64,000 bases of DNA from Sphaerisporangium fuscum (GTDB lineage: Bacteria; Actinomycetota; Actinomycetes; Streptosporangiales; Streptosporangiaceae), in assembly GCF_018531465.1 (NCBI RefSeq), contig NZ_JAHDTF010000019.1:62001-126000 (forward strand), given 5' to 3'. The position numbers and the translations under genes are program-made. The notes under the pieces were generated by a model. That model was not told the origin of the DNA. It saw only the letters and a program-made list of their open reading frames with translations, and did not search any database. Below, in pieces: positions 25,929 to 36,000 of the stretch (positions are counted from its first letter, which is position 1; the number at the start of each line of letters is the position of its first letter).

Positions 25929-27440
25929 TTGACGGAGATCGAGACCGAGGTCGTCATCGCGGGTGCCGGACCCACGGGCACCACGCTGGCGTACGAGCTG
26001 GCCCTGGCGGGGGTCGGCACCGTCGTACTGGAGAAGCAGTCACGGCGCGTCGAACAGGTGAAGGGCGGCGCGATCCAGCCACGCACCGCGGAGTTGCTGG
26101 AGTCGCGCGGCCTGCTGGAGCCGCTGCTGTCCCGGGCCGTCGCGCGGGAACCCGTGGGCGGGCACTTCGCCGGTCTTCCGGTGCCGCTGGACTGCACCCC
26201 CTGGCACACCAGGCACCCGTACCCCATCACCGTGCCGCAGTCGACGGTGGAGGAGGTCCTGGAAGGGCAGGCCGTCGCCCGCGGCGCGCGAGTGGTCCAC
26301 GGCGCCGCGGTGACCGCGGTGGAGCAGGACGACGACGGCGTGAGCGTGACCGCGGGCGACCTGCGGGTGCGGGCGCGCTTCCTGGTCGCCTGCGACGGCG
26401 GGCACAGCACGGTCCGCAAGCTGCTCGGGGCGGCCTTTCCCGGCCGGCCCGGCACGTTCGTCGGCGCGCTGGCCGACGTCCGGCTGTCCGCCGTCTCGTC
26501 CCTGGTGCCGCGCAAGATCGGCCATATGAGCGACCTGACCCGCGAGGCCAACGGCTACTGGGCGATGCTCGTCCCGGTCGGCGGCGACAGGTACCGCCTC
26601 ACCTACGGGCAGGTGGAACAGACGCAGGCGCGGCGCGACGCCCCCGTCACCGAAGAGGAGATCGCCACCGCGCTGCGGGCGGTCTACGGCGAGGAGACCG
26701 TGCTGGACGGCGTGACCTCCTCGTCGCGCTTCACCGACGCCACCCGGCAGGTGGAGCGGTACCGCGAGGGACGGGTGCTGTTCGCCGGGGACGCCGCGCA
26801 CATCCACCCGCCCTACGGCGGGCAGGGCCTGAACACCGGGATGCAGGACGCGTTCAACCTCGGCTGGAAGCTGGCGGTGACCCTTCAGGGCCGGGCGCCG
26901 GACGGCCTGCTGGACACCTACCACGCCGAACGGCATCCGGTGGGCGCCCGGGTGCTGCACCACACCTCCGCGCAGCGGGTCCTGTTCCACCCTCGGCCGG
27001 ACGGGGACGTCGCCGCGTTGCGCGACATCTTCAGCGACCTGCTGCGGCTGCCCGACACCAACCGCCACCTGGCGGGCCTGATGTCCGGCCTGTCGCTGTC
27101 CTACGACCTGCCGGGTGAGCATCCCCTGGTCGGGCGGCGGGTGCCGGACATCAGCCTCGATTACGGACAGAGGTGGCTGTCGGCCCTGTTCCGTGCCGGG
27201 CACGCCGTCCTGCTGGACCTCGCCGGGATCGTCCCCGACGACGTCCGGCTTCCCGGGTGGATCGACCTGGTCCGTGCCCACGGCGCGGAGGATCTCGGCG
27301 CCGCCGCCCTGCTGATCCGTCCGGACGGCTACGTCTGCTGGGCCGCCGACGACGCGGACGCCTGCCGTGGCACGCTGGCCGAGGCCGTCGCGACGCACCT
27401 GGCGCCGCGCCCGGAGGACCTTCCGGTACGCCCCGGCTGA
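25929..27440 (+). CDS. FAD-dependent aromatic monooxygenase (PheA/UbiH fold)
   Basis: A 503-residue class A flavoprotein hydroxylase. FAD motif VVIAGAGPTGTTLAYELALAG, the second nucleotide motif around RFLVACDGGHSTVRKLLGA, and the FAD ribityl motif RVLFAGDAAHIHPPYGGQGLN are all clear, and the C-terminus has the thioredoxin-like domain seen in rifampicin/tetracycline-type and polyketide hydroxylases (about 380-503). The start is TTG25929, since AAGGAG lies five bases before it. It probably hydroxylates an aromatic or polyketide-like compound, possibly a drug, under control of the divergent TetR. Substrate unknown. Confidence 0.85.
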   Translation: MTEIETEVVIAGAGPTGTTLAYELALAGVGTVVLEKQSRRVEQVKGGAIQPRTAELLESRGLLEPLLSRAVAREPVGGHFAGLPVPLDCTPWHTRHPYPITVPQSTVEEVLEGQAVARGARVVHGAAVTAVEQDDDGVSVTAGDLRVRARFLVACDGGHSTVRKLLGAAFPGRPGTFVGALADVRLSAVSSLVPRKIGHMSDLTREANGYWAMLVPVGGDRYRLTYGQVEQTQARRDAPVTEEEIATALRAVYGEETVLDGVTSSSRFTDATRQVERYREGRVLFAGDAAHIHPPYGGQGLNTGMQDAFNLGWKLAVTLQGRAPDGLLDTYHAERHPVGARVLHHTSAQRVLFHPRPDGDVAALRDIFSDLLRLPDTNRHLAGLMSGLSLSYDLPGEHPLVGRRVPDISLDYGQRWLSALFRAGHAVLLDLAGIVPDDVRLPGWIDLVRAHGAEDLGAAALLIRPDGYVCWAADDADACRGTLAEAVATHLAPRPEDLPVRPG

Positions 27441-27478
27441 CGGTCCGGGGTCCTCCAGCTCGGGCACCGGCGAGACCG

Positions 27479-27518
27479 ACGGCTCGCGCGCCCCGTTCGC
27501 CCGGCAGGCGCGAGCCGT
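27479..27518. terminator. Hairpin terminator between convergent genes
   Basis: ACGGCTCGCGC (27479-27489) and GCGCGAGCCGT (27508-27518) form an 11-base stem without a long T run. It lies between the monooxygenase stop and the convergent ATP-grasp gene, and repeats the stem of the terminator at 25090. Confidence 0.7.
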
Positions 27519-27525
27519 TCCCCGT

Positions 27526-28347
27526 CTACAGGAACTCGCGCAGGGCCGCGGCGAGCCGGTCGGCGGCGCCGGGGGTCTCGCCCAGGTACAGGTAAGGCTC
27601 GGTCAGCTCCAGCTCGATCAGCGCCGGGGTGCCGTCGGGCAGGCGGACGAGGTCGACGCGGGCGTACAGGAGTTCCTCGCGCACCTCGCCGAGCACCCGC
27701 TCGGCCAGCGTGAACTGGTCGGGCTCGGGGTCGCGCTCGATGGTGCCGAGGTGGTTGAGGGGCTTGCCGTCGGGGCCCTCGGCGAGCATGGCGTTGCGGC
27801 GCCTGGCGTGGCTGAACGACCCGCCGATGAAGATCAGGGAGGTCTCGCCCTCGGCCTCCACCATGTCGAGGTACGGCTGCACCATCGCGACCCGGCCGCC
27901 CGCGACGAGGTCGCGCGCGTGCTCCTCGGCCACGGCGCGGTCGACGGTGCGGATCGTGTCGCGGGCACCGGCCGAGATGGCGGGCTTGACGACGTACTCG
28001 TCATGGTCCGGGAGCGTCACCTGCTCGCCGGGGTGGATCCAGTGCGTGGGCACGATGGGCACGCCGAGGTCGCGCAGGTAGGTCTTGTCGGTGTTCCGCT
28101 CGATCACCGAGGCGGGGTTGAGGAGCCGGGTGAGGCTCGCCGCCTTGTGCGCCCACTGCACGAAATCGTCCCGGTGGAGGATGTAGTTCCAGGGCGAACG
28201 CACCACGGCCGCGTCGAACGACGCCCAGTCGGCCGCCGGGTCGTCCCAGCGCACCGCGGCCCCCTGCATCCCGGCCCGTTCCCAGGCCGCGATCAGCACT
28301 TCCCTGTCGTCATCCGGACCGTCATAGGTGACATAGGCGATCTTCAC
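27526..28347 (-). CDS. ATP-grasp domain protein
   Basis: A 273-residue protein of the RimK/glutathione-synthetase-like ATP-grasp group. It shows KIAYVTYDGPDDD at the N-terminus, NPASVIERNTDKTYLRDLGVPIVPT, the nucleotide-binding lysine region DEYVVKPAISAGARDT, MVQPYLDMVEAEGETSLIFIGG and the Mg-binding end ARVDLVRLPDGTPALIELELTEP. It should join an amine to a carboxylate with ATP. GTG28347 is chosen because GGAG lies about five bases upstream and the protein then begins at the first beta strand. The substrate is not evident from the neighbours. Confidence 0.83.
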   Translation of the reverse strand: MKIAYVTYDGPDDDREVLIAAWERAGMQGAAVRWDDPAADWASFDAAVVRSPWNYILHRDDFVQWAHKAASLTRLLNPASVIERNTDKTYLRDLGVPIVPTHWIHPGEQVTLPDHDEYVVKPAISAGARDTIRTVDRAVAEEHARDLVAGGRVAMVQPYLDMVEAEGETSLIFIGGSFSHARRRNAMLAEGPDGKPLNHLGTIERDPEPDQFTLAERVLGEVREELLYARVDLVRLPDGTPALIELELTEPYLYLGETPGAADRLAAALREFL

Positions 28348-28573
28348 GACACTCCATCCCGAAAATGACACGCCAGTACCGTCAGCATCGTACGGACATG
28401 TCATCGGCGCAGGAGCCGCGGGCCGCGAGGCGACGTCGCCGGGGCCACGGCCGGCAGGCAATCAGATGGTCGGAAGATGGCCAGTTGTCCGATTTTCGCC
28501 ACTTTCGCCACATGCAGAGCCGAGGGCGAGGAAACGAGTAAGAACGAGACGACAGCGAACTCAGGGGGTAGCG

Positions 28574-29113
28574 ATGTCGCCGCGTGTTCCATTCGCCGAG
28601 GTCACGACGGCCGCCGCGATCGTCCTGCCCGTACTGGCGGGCGGCTCCCCGGCGGCGGCGCGACTGGACGCCTCGGAGCGGGACAGGACGTTCCTCATCC
28701 AGGCGCACCAGGACGACCTCGGCGGGATCGCCGCCGGGAAGCTCGCCCGGGACAGAGGGCAGGACCCGGACGTCCGCTCGATCGGCTCCACGATGGTCGC
28801 CGACCACAGCGAACTGGACACCGTGGTCAAGAGCACCGCGAACGCCCTCGGGGTGTCGCTCCCGTCGGAGCCCTCGGCGGAGCAGAAGGCCGGACGGGAC
28901 CGGCTGAACGGGCTCTCGGGGACGACATTCGACCGGGCATGGGTCGAGGCGATGATCCAGGACCACCACACGGCGCTGGAGCTGGGAGCGCGGGAAGTCC
29001 AGCAGGGCTCGTCCAAGCAGGTCAAGGACCTCGCCCGGTCCAGTGCGCCGGTGATCCGGAACCACCTGAACCGCCTCCTCCAGGCGCAGCGCCGCCTCAA
29101 CGCCGCGGGCTGA
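28574..29113 (+). CDS. Exported DUF4142 (ferritin-like) protein
   Basis: A 179-residue protein with an N-terminal hydrophobic signal (TTAAAIVLPVLAGGSPAAA) and a DUF4142 four-helix domain: ERDRTFLIQAHQDDLGGIAAGKLA, VRSIGSTMVADHSELDTVVKSTA, WVEAMIQDHHTALELGAREVQ. DUF4142 proteins are usually exported and of unknown role. The regular DH/HH pairs (ADHSE, QDHHT) resemble metal-binding ferritin-like helices. ATG28574 has AGGGGG six to eleven bases upstream. Confidence 0.82.
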   Translation: MSPRVPFAEVTTAAAIVLPVLAGGSPAAARLDASERDRTFLIQAHQDDLGGIAAGKLARDRGQDPDVRSIGSTMVADHSELDTVVKSTANALGVSLPSEPSAEQKAGRDRLNGLSGTTFDRAWVEAMIQDHHTALELGAREVQQGSSKQVKDLARSSAPVIRNHLNRLLQAQRRLNAAG

Positions 29114-29168
29114 CCGCGGAGCCGGGCCGGACGCCCTCGGCAGCCGCATCGCCCTCGCGCCAAATTAA

Positions 29169-29207
29169 TCAGCTATGGATAGTTGACTTCAGACTATCCA
29201 TAGCTGA
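29169..29207. promoter_or_regulatory. Large palindromic operator before FAD monooxygenase
   Basis: Perfect 15-base arms, TCAGCTATGGATAGT (29169-29183) and ACTATCCATAGCTGA (29193-29207), are separated by nine bases. It lies 36 bases before the ATG at 29243. The core resembles the palindrome in front of the MerR gene at 54746. Confidence 0.7.
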
Positions 29208-29242
29208 CTATTTAGGAGATCGACACGAGCTGAGGAGAGAGC

Positions 29243-30412
29243 ATGAGCACGGTGAAGACGGCACTGGTGATCGGTGGCGGGATCGCGGGGCCGGTGACCG
29301 CGATGGCGTTGGCGAAGGCGGGGATCGAGGCCACCATCTACGAGTCGCACCCGGCGGCGGCGGACGGCGTCGGAGCCTGGCTGAGCCTCGCCCCCAACGG
29401 GCTGGAGGCGTTGAAGATCGTCGAGGCCGACAAGGCGGTGGAGGCCGTCAGCCAGGCCGTCCCCGGCGTGGTGATGGCGGACGGCGACGGTAACACCCTG
29501 TCCGTGTTCCGCGGCTTCCCCGGCCTGCCCGCCTCCCGGGCGATGCCCCGTGCAGCCCTGTTCACCGCGATCGCCGAGCACGCCGCGGCCCGGGGCGTGC
29601 GCGTCGAGTACGGCAAGCGGCTGGTCACCGCCGTGGAGAACGCCGACGGCGTCACCGCCACCTTCGCGGACGGCACCACCGCCACCGCCGACGTGCTGAT
29701 CGGGGCCGACGGCATCCGCTCCACCGTGCGCACCCTCATCGACGCCGGCGCCCCCGGCCCGGAGTACGGCGGCGTGCTGAGCTTCGGCGGCTACAGCAGC
29801 GGCGCCGGGGTCACCGCCGAGCCGGGCGAGATGTACTTCGCGTTCGGCCGCACCTTCATGGGCTACTGGCGCCTGCCCGACGGCCGCGTCTGCTGGTTCG
29901 CGAGCCTGCCCAGCGCGGCGCCGCTCACCTCGGCCGAGGTCGCCGCCGTCCCCGCCGCCGACTGGCTGGCCCGGCTGCGTGAGCTGTACGCGGGCCACGT
30001 GCCCGGTGAGAGGCTCCTCGCCGGCACCGCTCCCGAGGACCTCATGGCGGTGGGCCCGATGGAGCGGATGCCGTCGGTGCCGCGCTGGCACAGCCAGCGC
30101 ATGGTCCTGGTCGGCGACTCGGCCCACGCCCCCTCCTCCAGCTCCGGCCAGGGCGCCTCCCAGGCCGTCGAGAGCGCCGTCGAGCTGGCCCGCTGCCTGC
30201 GCGACCTGCCCACCCCCGCCGCCGCGTTCGCCGCCTACGAGCGCCTGCGCCGTCCCCGGGTGGAGATGATCGGCGGCAACGCCGTCGCCACGAACAAGGC
30301 CAAGGCGGGGCGGTCCGGCGACCGGCCGGCCATGCCCACCCCCGAGCAGATGTTCGCTCCCGTCCACCTCCACCGCATCGACTGGGACGAGACCGTCACC
30401 TCGGCGGAATGA
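29243..30412 (+). CDS. FAD-dependent monooxygenase (TetX/salicylate hydroxylase-like)
   Basis: A 389-residue class A flavin monooxygenase: TALVIGGGIAGPVTAMALAKAG (FAD), APNGLEALKIV, the DG motif VLIGADGIRSTVRTLI, and MVLVGDSAHAPSSSSGQGASQ (FAD pyrophosphate/ribityl). The ribosome site is GGAGAG. It is preceded by a large perfect palindrome but no adjacent regulator of matching orientation, the nearest being the convergent GlxA-like gene. The substrate cannot be deduced; the family includes antibiotic-inactivating enzymes. Confidence 0.87.
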   Translation: MSTVKTALVIGGGIAGPVTAMALAKAGIEATIYESHPAAADGVGAWLSLAPNGLEALKIVEADKAVEAVSQAVPGVVMADGDGNTLSVFRGFPGLPASRAMPRAALFTAIAEHAAARGVRVEYGKRLVTAVENADGVTATFADGTTATADVLIGADGIRSTVRTLIDAGAPGPEYGGVLSFGGYSSGAGVTAEPGEMYFAFGRTFMGYWRLPDGRVCWFASLPSAAPLTSAEVAAVPAADWLARLRELYAGHVPGERLLAGTAPEDLMAVGPMERMPSVPRWHSQRMVLVGDSAHAPSSSSGQGASQAVESAVELARCLRDLPTPAAAFAAYERLRRPRVEMIGGNAVATNKAKAGRSGDRPAMPTPEQMFAPVHLHRIDWDETVTSAE

Positions 30413-30421
30413 CGGGCACCG

Positions 30422-31429
30422 TCACAACCCCACCGGCGTCGTACGCGGGAAGGCGCGCCGGTAGTCGCTGGGCGACACGCCGACATGCTTCAGGAAGTGA
30501 TGGCGGAGGTTGTTGGCCGTGCCGAGCCCGCTCAGCTCCCCCACCTTCTCCACCGGCAGATCGGTCGACTCCAGCAGGCTCTGCGCCCGGGCCAGCCGCT
30601 GGTTGAGCAGCCACTGCAGCGGGGTGACGCCGGTCGCCGAATGGAACCTCCGGTAGAAGGTGCGCGGGCTGACCGCAGCCCGCCGCGCCATGTCCTCCAC
30701 CGTCAACGGCCGGTCCAGACGCCCTCGGACCCATTCCAGGACGGGCCCGAGCCCTCCCGAGTCGGCCACGGGCACCGACAGGTCGACGAACTGGGCCTGG
30801 CCTCCCGGCCTGTGGGCGGGCACGACCATCCGCCGGGCCAGCTGGTTGGCGACGTTCGCGCCGAGGTCGCGGCGGACCAGGTGGAGGCAGAGATCCAGTC
30901 CCGCCGTGAGCCCGGCGCTGGTGAGCACGTCACCGTCGTCCACGTACAGCACCGAGTCGTCGACCTCGACCTTCGGGTACCGCTCGGCCAACTGCGCGGT
31001 GTGCATCCAGTGGGCGGTGGCCCGGCGCCCGTCGAGCAGTCCCGCCTCGGCGAGCGCGAAGGCGCCGGTGCACAGCGAGACCATGCGCGCACCGGCGTCG
31101 TGGGCGCGGCGCAGCGCCGTGACCAGCTCGGACGGCAGCGGCCTGCCGTCCTCCACGCAGGCGTCCGGCACCGACGGCACGATCACCGTGCCGGCGCCGG
31201 CGAGGTCGTCGAGGCCGTACGGGGTGTGCAGCCGCAGCCCGGCCGTCGCGGGGGAGCCCGGCGGCCGCGGTTCGCCGCCCAGGCCGCACAGCCGCAGGTC
31301 GTACCAGGGGTCGGCCAGGTCCGGCTGCGGCTTCCCGAAGACCGTGCACGGGATGCTCAACTCGTACAGGTCCCAGGAGGGGATCCCGATGTCCTCGATC
31401 ACGACCACGGCGACGGAACCGGCACTCAT
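30422..31429 (-). CDS. GlxA-type AraC regulator with DJ-1/PfpI domain
   Basis: A 335-residue regulator. The N-terminal DJ-1/PfpI amidotransferase-like domain (about 5-185) has MVSLCTGAFALAEAGLLDGRRATAHW, with the cysteine in the nucleophile-elbow position, and the C-terminal AraC helix-turn-helix pair (about 225-325) has LTVEDMARRAAVSPRTFYRRFHSATG and FLKHVGVSPSDYRRAF. Such proteins often activate divergent catabolic or detoxifying genes. It is divergent from the imine-reductase-like gene at 31557, with a TGAC/GTCA-rich spacer. Its stop lies nine bases from the convergent monooxygenase stop. Confidence 0.88.
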   Translation of the reverse strand: MSAGSVAVVVIEDIGIPSWDLYELSIPCTVFGKPQPDLADPWYDLRLCGLGGEPRPPGSPATAGLRLHTPYGLDDLAGAGTVIVPSVPDACVEDGRPLPSELVTALRRAHDAGARMVSLCTGAFALAEAGLLDGRRATAHWMHTAQLAERYPKVEVDDSVLYVDDGDVLTSAGLTAGLDLCLHLVRRDLGANVANQLARRMVVPAHRPGGQAQFVDLSVPVADSGGLGPVLEWVRGRLDRPLTVEDMARRAAVSPRTFYRRFHSATGVTPLQWLLNQRLARAQSLLESTDLPVEKVGELSGLGTANNLRHHFLKHVGVSPSDYRRAFPRTTPVGL

Positions 31430-31455
31430 GCCGTAGAGGCTATGGCAGCATTTTG

Positions 31456-31478
31456 GTGACAGGCGTCATCAGTGTCAC
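31456..31478. promoter_or_regulatory. TGAC/GTCA repeats in GlxA-like / reductase spacer
   Basis: GTGACA (31456-31461) and TGTCAC (31473-31478) form an inverted repeat, with a further GTCA at 31465-31468. They are the only clear symmetry in the 127-base divergent spacer and are candidates for the AraC-type regulator. Confidence 0.4.
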
Positions 31479-31556
31479 TGTTCCCGGCCGTCGTCCCCTG
31501 TGAGGGTGGTCATCGCCCGACCAACCACCGTCAACGGGCTCGTGAGGAGTTGTGAC

Positions 31557-32426
31557 ATGAACACTGATGACCGCGGCGTGGCCGTCATCGGACTGGGGTC
31601 GATGGGTTCGGCGCTGGCCGCGGCGCTGCTCGACAGCGGCCACCCGACCACCGTCTGGAACCGTTCGGCGGAGAAGGCCGCCCCGCTCGCCGCCCGGGGC
31701 GCGCGTGCGGCGGCCTCGCTGGAGGAGGCGCTCGCGGCCGCCCCGGTGGTCCTGGCGTGCGTCCTCGACTACGACGTGCTGCGCGCGCTGCTGACGCCGG
31801 TGGCCGGCTCCCTCGCCGGGAAGGTCCTGGTGAACCTCACCAGCGGTTCGCCGGAGCAGGCGCGCGAGATGGCGTCATGGGCCGGTTCGCACGGCGCCGA
31901 CTACCTCGACGGAGCCATCATGACCACCCCGCCGGGAGTGGGCACCGCCGAGGTGATGTTCCTGTACAGCGGGCCGGACGCCGTGTTCGAGGCTCACCGG
32001 CCGCTGCTGTCGGCCCTCGGCGACCCGCTCCACCTGGGCGGCGATCCGGGGCTGGCCTCCCTCTACGACGCGGCTCTGCTCGGCCTCATGTGGGCCACGA
32101 TGACCGGCTGGCTGCACGGCACCGCGCTCGTCGGCGCCGAGAAGACGGAGGCCACCGCGTTCACCCCCGTCGCGATCCGCTGGCTGAGCACCGTGGCCGT
32201 GTTCCTGACGACGTACGCGCCGCAGGTGGACGCCGGCCGGTACCCCGGGGACGACGCCACCGTCGACGTGCAGATCGCCGCGATCGGCCACCTCATCCAC
32301 GCCGCGTCCGCCCGGGGCGTGGACAACGCCCTGCCCGAGCTGCTGAAGGGCATGATGGAACGCGCCAGGGCCGCGGGCCACGGGTCCGACAGCTACGCGA
32401 GCCTGATCGAGGTGCTGCGGAAGTAG
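31557..32426 (+). CDS. NAD(P)-dependent imine reductase / beta-hydroxyacid dehydrogenase-like protein
   Basis: A 289-residue protein. The N-terminal Rossmann domain has VAVIGLGSMGSALAAALLDSGH and VWNRSAEKAAPLAARGA (NADPH-favouring Arg/Ser), with VLVNLTSGSPEQARE and YLDGAIMTTPPGVGTAE; an all-helical C-terminal domain follows. The DGAIMTTP block and the absence of the conserved catalytic lysine of classical 3-hydroxyisobutyrate dehydrogenases fit the imine reductase group. ATG31557 has GAGGAG eight bases before it. It is divergent from the GlxA-type regulator. Confidence 0.82.
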   Translation: MNTDDRGVAVIGLGSMGSALAAALLDSGHPTTVWNRSAEKAAPLAARGARAAASLEEALAAAPVVLACVLDYDVLRALLTPVAGSLAGKVLVNLTSGSPEQAREMASWAGSHGADYLDGAIMTTPPGVGTAEVMFLYSGPDAVFEAHRPLLSALGDPLHLGGDPGLASLYDAALLGLMWATMTGWLHGTALVGAEKTEATAFTPVAIRWLSTVAVFLTTYAPQVDAGRYPGDDATVDVQIAAIGHLIHAASARGVDNALPELLKGMMERARAAGHGSDSYASLIEVLRK

Positions 32427-32453
32427 CCGGGCCGGCGCCAGCGATGAGTGCGG

Positions 32454-33023
32454 TCAGGAGTGGCGTCGTTCGAGGGCGGCGACGATGAGGTCGACGGCGA
32501 TCTCGAACGTCTCGTCGGGCTCGCCGTCGCCCTCCAGGCTCTTCAGCAGGCCGTTGCTCTCGGCCGTCAGGAAGCCGAAGACGAAGGTGTACAGGACCTT
32601 GCGGACGTGGGCCAGCTCGTCGTCCGGGACCCCCGCCATGTGGAGGATGCGGGTGTACACCTCCCACAACGGGCCGGCCGCCAGGTCCCACACCTCGGGA
32701 TGGGAGCTCATGTACGCCCACAGGGACGGGTGGGTGCGCGCGATGGAGCGGTAGGCGCGGGCGAGCCTGCGCAGCTGGTCCTGCCAGGGGCTGCCGTCGT
32801 CGGGGGGCAGCTGGATCTCGTCCCCGGCCAGCGCGCACACACCGCGCAGCAGCTCGGTCTTGTTCTCGACGTGGTGGTAGACCGACATCGGGTTCACGTC
32901 GAGGTCGGCCGCCAGCTTGCGCATGGACAGGGTGTCCACCCCGACGGTGTCGACCAGGCGTAGGGCGGTCGCGTAGATCTCTTGGGGGGTCAGGGGCGTC
33001 CCCCTGCGCGCACTGGCAGCCAT
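32454..33023 (-). CDS. TetR regulator divergent from CYP102
   Basis: A 189-residue TetR protein: PLTPQEIYATALRLVDTVGVDTLSM then the helix-turn-helix KLAADLDVNPMSVYHHVENKTELL, and a TetR_C-like ligand domain. It is divergent from the self-sufficient P450 gene. Two CCATAC-N3-GTATGG palindromes lie in the spacer, one of them over this gene's own start codon, which predicts autoregulation plus control of the P450 in the manner of fatty-acid-responsive repressors of CYP102 genes. ATG33023 is favoured; ATG33043 would add MDDATIRC and read through the first operator. Confidence 0.88.
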   Translation of the reverse strand: MAASARRGTPLTPQEIYATALRLVDTVGVDTLSMRKLAADLDVNPMSVYHHVENKTELLRGVCALAGDEIQLPPDDGSPWQDQLRRLARAYRSIARTHPSLWAYMSSHPEVWDLAAGPLWEVYTRILHMAGVPDDELAHVRKVLYTFVFGFLTAESNGLLKSLEGDGEPDETFEIAVDLIVAALERRHS

Positions 33024-33058
33024 ACACCGTATGGTAGCGTCATCCATACAGTGTATGG
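33020..33058. promoter_or_regulatory. Paired CCATAC-N3-GTATGG operators
   Basis: Site 1 is CCATACACCGTATGG (33020-33034) and site 2 is CCATACAGTGTATGG (33044-33058). The arms are identical and the centres are 24 bases apart. Site 1 covers the TetR start codon and site 2 lies 40 bases before the P450 start. Confidence 0.82.
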
Positions 33059-33098
33059 CCGGCGGTATCGGGAACCGCCGGCGAAGGAGGGGTTCCCC

Positions 33099-36000
33099 AT
33101 GGCGGCGACTCGGTCCATTCCGGCTCCACAAGGGCTGCCCGTTTTCGGCAACACGTTCCAGATTCCGTCGCACTCGCCGGCGGCCTTCCTCGAGCAGACG
33201 GCGGCGGAGCACGACGAGGGCATCTACCAGCTCGACCTGCTGGGGCGGAAGGTCCTGTTCGTCTACGACCCCGACCTGGTGGCCGAGTTGTGCGACGAGA
33301 CCCGGTTCTACAAGGGCATCGACCCGCCGCTGTCGATCGTCCGCGACTTCGCTGGGGACGGGCTGTTCACCGCCCGTCGCGACGAGCCCGTCTGGGGCCA
33401 CGCGCACCGCATCCTGATGCCGGCGTTCAGCCAGCGGTCGATGAAGGCGTACTTCCCGCAGATGCTGGAGGTCGCCGAGGCCCTGGCGGCCAAGTGGGCC
33501 GTGTCCGACCGGGTCAACGTGCCCGAGGACATGACCCGGCTCACCCTCGACACCATCTCCCTCACCGGCTTCGACTACCGGTTCAACTCCTTCGAGTCGC
33601 CGACGCTGCACCCCTTCCTGCAGGCGATGGGCAACGCGCTGACCGAGGCGATGATCCGCAACCGGCAGCTCCCCATCGTCACCAAGCTCAAGAAGAAGAA
33701 CCAGGAGAGCTACCGGAGCGACATCCGTGTCATGCAGGACCTGGTGGACGACGTCATCCGGCGGCGCCGCGCCGAGGGCCACGGCGGCACCAAGGACCTG
33801 CTCGGCCTGATGCTGGAGGCCGCCGACCCGCAGAGCGGCGAGAAGCTGTCGGACGAGAACATCCGCAACCAGGTGCTCACCTTCCTCATCGCCGGGCACG
33901 AGACCACCAGCGGGCTGCTGTCGTTCGCCCTGTACAACCTGCTGCGCAACCCGCACGTGCTCGCCATGGCGTACGCCGAGGTCGACCGCCTGCTGCCCGG
34001 CGACGCGGTTCCCACCTACGAGACCGTCATGAAGCTGGATGTGATCCCGCGCATCCTGGAGGAGACGCTGCGGATCTGGTCCCCCATCCCGGCCTTCTCG
34101 GTCAAGGCCTTCGAGGACACCACCGTCGGCGGCTACCCGGTGTGCAAGGACCAGACGGCCGTCGTCCTGCTGCCGCCGCTGCACAGGAGCTCGAAGGCGT
34201 GGGAGCGGCCGGACGAGTTCGACATCGACCGGTGGCTCCCCGAGAACAGGGCGAGCCACCACCCCGCCGCCTACAAGCCGTTCGGCAACGGAGAGCGGGC
34301 GTGCATCGGCCGCCAGTTCGCGCTGACCGAGGCGCGGCTCGCCCTGGCCGTGGTGCTGCAGCGCTTCGCGATCTCCGACCCGGAGGTCTACCGGATGCAG
34401 ATCAAGCAGACCCTCACCCTCAAGCCGGACGACTTCACCGTCAGCGTCCGGGAGCGCAAGCCGCACGAGAGGGCGGTGGCCGAGGTCGCCGAGACGGTCG
34501 AGGAGGAGCAGGTCGAGGTGGTCGCCACGGGCGTGGCCCTCACCGTCGCCTACGGCTCCAACCTCGGCACCTGCGCCGACATCGCCGAGCGGCTGGCCGA
34601 GCGGGCGGGGCGCTCCGGCTTCACCACCACGCTGACCTCGCTGGACGAGCTGGAGCCGCCCCGCGACGGGCTGCTCGTCGTGATCACCTCCACCTACAAC
34701 GGCAAGGCGCCCGACAACGCCCAGCGCTTCGACGCGCTGGAGGAGTTCCCGTCCCTGGAAGGGGTCCGCCTGGCGCTGCTGGGGTGCGGCAACACCCAGT
34801 GGCCCACCTACCAGGGATTCCCCCGGCGCGCCTTCGACAAGCTCACCCGCGCGGGGGCCGTCCCGCTGGTCGAGCGCGGGGAGGCCGACGCCGACGGCGA
34901 CTTCGACGGCGACGTCTCGGCGTGGACGGCCGCGTTGTGGGCGGCGCTGGCCGCGGAGTACGGCACCTCCGCCGCCGACAGCGGGCCCCGCTACGAGATG
35001 GACGTGCTCACCGAGGCCGAGGTGCGTCCCGCGGTGGTGTCCCCGAACGCCGTCCCGCTGACCGTGCTGTCGAACGAGGAGCTGACCGGCGACCCGGCCG
35101 GGCTGTGGGACTTCTCGGTGGAGGCGCCCCGCCCGGGTGTGCGCTCGATCGTCGCCGAGCTGCCCGAAGGCGTGAGCTACACCGCCGGCGACCACCTGGC
35201 CGTCTTCGCCAAGAACGACCCCGAGCTGGTCGAATGGGCGCTGCGCTGCCTGCGCGTCCCGCGCGACCAGGTCGTACGGCTGCGGGCGCGCGGCACGACG
35301 CACCTGCCGGTGGACACCCCGGTCACGGCCGGTCTGCTGCTGACGGAGTTCGCCGAGTTGCAGGAGGTCGCGACCCGTTCCGACCTGGCGGCACTGGCCG
35401 CCCACACCGAGTGCCCCTGGACGCGCGGGCAGCTGGCGCGGCTCGCGGACACCTACGCCGACGAGATCCTCGCCAAGCGGGTCTCGGTCCTGGCCCTGCT
35501 GGAGCGTCTCCCCGCGATCACGCTGCCGCTGCCGGTGTTCCTGGAGATGGCGGGGCCGATCCGGCCGCGTTACTACTCCATCTCGTCCTCCCCGCTGGCC
35601 GACCCGCGCCGGGTGCGGATCACCGTCGGGCTGGTGGAGGGCCCGGCCTGGTCGGGCAGCGGCGAGTACCGCGGCATGTGCTCGGCCTACCTGGCCGGGC
35701 TCGTGCCCGGCGAGGTGTTCTACGGGTACGTCCGGGTGCCGAGCCCGCCGTTCCGCCTGCCGGGCGACCCCGCGACGCCGGTGATCCTGGTGGGGCCGGG
35801 CACCGGGTTCGCCCCGCTGCGCGGATTCCTGGAGGAGCGGGCGCTCACCGGCGCGTCCGGTCCGGCGGAGGTGTTCTACGGCTGCCGCCACCCCGAGCAC
35901 GACTGGCTGTACCGGTCGGAGCTGCGCGGATGGGAGGACGAAGGGGTCGCCCGGGTGCACGCGGCCTTCTCCGCCGTGCCGGGGCACCCGTTCCGGTTCG

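Noticed and set aside
32982..33098. N-terminal extension of the P450 by 39 codons
   Set aside because: It would translate through both palindromic operators; AAGGAGG just before ATG33099 marks the true start.
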